Source of the DNA: a bacterium
GTDB taxonomy: Bacteria > Bacteroidota > Ignavibacteria > Kapaibacteriales > UBA961
Reading direction: 5' to 3'
Length of the DNA stretch: 5,787 bases
Assembly: GCA_022844575.1 (NCBI GenBank)
Contig: JALHLL010000212.1
Span: 1 to 5,787 of the forward strand
The translations under genes were made by a program, and so were the position numbers. The notes under the pieces were generated by a model, which was not told the DNA's origin, made no database searches, and saw nothing but the letters and a program-made list of their open reading frames with translations. Each line of letters opens with the position of its first letter. The stretch's first letter is position 1. Shown piece after piece: positions 4,016 to 5,787 of the stretch.

Positions 4016-5787
4016 ATGAAATCTTTCACCTTAGCAATCATTCCAGTTCTGTTAATACTTCTATGCGGCGATACATTAGCACAAGAAAAAAAACAAGTAA
4101 GGCATGTACGACGCTCAATGCAGCCGAAGCCCCTGAATCCGATTCGTAACGATTCCCCCGTGTTTGAACTCTTAACACCGGAAAAAACAGGACTTAATTT
4201 TTTAAACCTTGTTCCCGGACCACAATCGTTCAAGGCCGGAAGTACGCTGTTTTCAATTGCTGCAGGTGGAGTCGCCGTAGGAGACATAAACAAAGATGGT
4301 CTTTTGGATATTTATCTGACAAGATTTATGGCACCTAATGCTTTATATATAAACAAAGGCGGACTAACTTTTGAACAAGCCCCGGTTAGTATGGGGGTAA
4401 ATGATTCAATTGGGGCATCTTTTGGTGTGACGATGGTTGATATTGAAGGGGATGGAGATTTGGATATATATGTAGCTAAGTACGGATTTTATGCAAATAG
4501 ACTTTTCATCAATAATGGTAATGGAACTTTCACCGATAAAGCAAAAGAGTTCGGACTGGACATAGTAGCAAATTCAATACATTCTACCTTCTTCGACTAT
4601 GATAAAGACGGCGATTTAGATATGTATTTAGTTGTAAATGGAATCGAAAAGTTTGGTTTTCTGCACAAAGGAGAAAAAGGTTTATTGTTTCGGAATAACG
4701 GTAACTTGACTTTTAGTGATGTTACAGATGAATCGGGAATAAAGAATATCGGTTTTGGTTTAAGTTGTATTGTTGCCGATATTAATAATGACGGGTGGCC
4801 GGATTTATTTACTGCCAATGACTTTGAGGAACCCGATCATCTGTTTTTAAATAATAAGAACGGAACCTTTACGGATATTCGTAAAAAAGCATTTCAACAT
4901 ACTTCACATTTCAGCATGGGATGTGATGCGGCAGACTTTAACAATGATGGTTATATAGACCTGATGACCGTTGATATGCTTCCTGAAAATCACTTCCGAC
5001 GGAATACACAATTCGAATCAATGTCTTCTTATAGTGCAACATTCGACTCAACGCAAATTATAAAAAATTGTCTGCATTTGAATCTGGGCGATTCGACTTT
5101 TTCCGATATAGCATATCACGCCGGCACGGCTGCTACCGAGTGGAGTTGGGCAGTTCTTTTCGCGGACTTTGATAATGATGGAAAAAAAGATATCTGTGCG
5201 ACTAACGGTTTAACATGGGATGTGATGGATAGGGACTTGACAAGATATGGTATTACACCGGAAATAATGCTTAAGTCGGGCGTTGGAAAAGAAATGCTTG
5301 AGGCATCGAGTAAGACGTTCGAGATGAATTCAAATCGAAACTTGGAAACCGATTATAGTATATTGTTACGTAATATACCTCGCACACAAGTTAATAATTA
5401 CTTGTATAGGAATAATGGCGATTTGACCTTCGATCAGGTTAGTGAGCAATGGGGTTTTACCGAACCATATAATACGTGTGGTGCAGCGTATGCGGACTTT
5501 GATAATGATGGAGATTTGGATTTAATATTTAACAATATTGATTCAAGTGCAACAATATATAAAAACACTATTTCCGACGGAAAAAAGAGTACGTATATCC
5601 TTTGTAAGTTTATTGGAGAAGGAAAGAATACCGAAGGAATCGGGGCAAAAGTGAGCATTACTACGAAAGGTAAAAAACAAGTTGCTGAAGCTGAGCGGCC
5701 GCACAAAAGGGGTCAGCAGCCAAACGCCGGCGGTGGTGGCCAGCACAACCTTCAGCATGCAGATTATGCTGGGCTGGAGTATTTCGG
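4016..5787 (+). CDS. Exported FG-GAP/VCBS-repeat protein, CRTAC1/ASPIC-UnbV type, 3' end cut
   Basis: The frame opens at ATG 4016 and stays open to the right edge (590 codons). An in-frame TAG at 3953 limits longer starts, and the ATG leads straight into a signal peptide, residues 1-22 (MKSFTLAIIPVLLILLCGDT then LA, next QEKK). Residues about 50-88 carry the usual CRTAC1 lead-in (FELLTPEKTGLNFLN, then GGVAVGD). Seven calcium-loop motifs of the DxDxDG type start at D90, D142, D194, D255, D307, D384 and D494, for example DYDKDGDLD and DFDNDGDLD. They are typical of FG-GAP blades in integrin-like beta-propellers. Residues about 534-560 (YILCKFIGEGKNTEGIGAKV, then SITTKGKKQ) start an ASPIC/UnbV domain, which should continue with an 'RGxxSS...HFGLG' stretch. 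From about residue 560 the match is lost, see the separate entry. It probably acts in the periplasm or at the cell surface in binding; no catalytic motif is seen. No Shine-Dalgarno is visible. Confidence 0.85.
   Translation, partial: MKSFTLAIIPVLLILLCGDTLAQEKKQVRHVRRSMQPKPLNPIRNDSPVFELLTPEKTGLNFLNLVPGPQSFKAGSTLFSIAAGGVAVGDINKDGLLDIYLTRFMAPNALYINKGGLTFEQAPVSMGVNDSIGASFGVTMVDIEGDGDLDIYVAKYGFYANRLFINNGNGTFTDKAKEFGLDIVANSIHSTFFDYDKDGDLDMYLVVNGIEKFGFLHKGEKGLLFRNNGNLTFSDVTDESGIKNIGFGLSCIVADINNDGWPDLFTANDFEEPDHLFLNNKNGTFTDIRKKAFQHTSHFSMGCDAADFNNDGYIDLMTVDMLPENHFRRNTQFESMSSYSATFDSTQIIKNCLHLNLGDSTFSDIAYHAGTAATEWSWAVLFADFDNDGKKDICATNGLTWDVMDRDLTRYGITPEIMLKSGVGKEMLEASSKTFEMNSNRNLETDYSILLRNIPRTQVNNYLYRNNGDLTFDQVSEQWGFTEPYNTCGAAYADFDNDGDLDLIFNNIDSSATIYKNTISDGKKSTYILCKFIGEGKNTEGIGAKVSITTKGKKQVAEAERPHKRGQQPNAGGGGQHNLQHADYAGLEYF
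5691..5787. other. GC-rich terminal segment, probable chimeric or foreign end
   Basis: The last 96 bases (5692-5787) are 60% G+C (58 of 96), while the preceding 110 bases are 36% (40 of 110). At the same point the translated frame stops looking like an ASPIC/UnbV domain and becomes AERPHKRGQQPNAGGGGQHN. The octamer GCGGCCGC, the NotI recognition sequence, is at 5695-5702. On the minus strand the segment reads as a hydrophobic stretch (MLKVVLATTAGVWLLTPFVR) that could be a piece of a different gene. All reading is by eye. I could not identify the source of the segment, and a real but divergent C-terminus is possible though less likely. Confidence 0.55.

Noticed and set aside
3931..4293. Minus-strand open frame of 120 residues over the start of the FG-GAP gene
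   Set aside because: It overlaps a signal peptide and propeller lead-in that are clearly coding on the plus strand; its Cys- and Arg-rich translation resembles no family I know.
5434..5758. Two minus-strand open frames of 71 and 90 residues near the right end
   Set aside because: They oppose a supported FG-GAP/ASPIC region. Only the part inside the GC-rich tail might be real coding sequence from another source, and it is reported as part of the junction anomaly.
5752..5773. Inverted repeat CAGCAT...ATGCTG as a terminator
   Set aside because: The stem is only 6 bp with no following T run, and it lies in the suspect terminal segment.

Overview
The window looks like a piece of a Bacteroidota/FCB-group chromosome of moderate to low GC. 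The evidence is a type IX secretion (T9SS) sorting domain at the C-terminus of one protein, an N-terminal beta-barrel joined to OmpA-like domains in another, promoter-like elements of the Bacteroidota form (TTG, about 20 nt, TAnnTTTG), and ribosome binding sites that are mostly absent or weak. The OmpA protein layout (barrel, OmpA-like domain, spacer, second OmpA-like domain ending in a 'YSRTVQIIVETP' tail) reminds me of Kapabacteria/Ignavibacteria-type proteins. That placement is from memory, not from a search.

Layout. Bases 1-250 (minus strand, cut by the window edge) encode the first 83 residues of an ECF-type sigma-70 factor, with a plausible promoter at 292-324. A classic intrinsic terminator (381-419) separates it from the 336-residue secreted T9SS cargo protein at 450-1460 (minus). 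A 220-bp spacer (1461-1680) then leads to the large OmpA-family outer-membrane protein at 1681-3828 (minus). An 11-bp hairpin covers the stop codon of that gene. A 187-bp divergent intergenic region (3829-4015) follows. From 4016 a plus-strand gene encodes an exported FG-GAP/VCBS-repeat protein of the CRTAC1/ASPIC-UnbV type, which runs off the right edge.

How the genes relate. All three complete or near-complete non-regulatory products carry signal peptides, so this is a cell-envelope locus: a peptidoglycan-tethered outer-membrane protein, a surface or secreted T9SS cargo protein, and a calcium-binding beta-propeller-like exported protein. The sigma factor may be an unrelated neighbour. However, its putative promoter shares a 12-base block and the spacing to a -7-like element with the leader of the T9SS cargo gene, so co-regulation is a testable idea.

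No known mobile element, CRISPR array, tRNA or rRNA was seen. The strongest anomaly is the last ~97 bases. There the expected ASPIC/UnbV motif ends abruptly, GC jumps from about 36% to 60%, and a GCGGCCGC octamer (NotI recognition sequence) lies at the break. This looks more like a chimeric or foreign sequence end than biology, and the C-terminal residues of the last gene should not be trusted.
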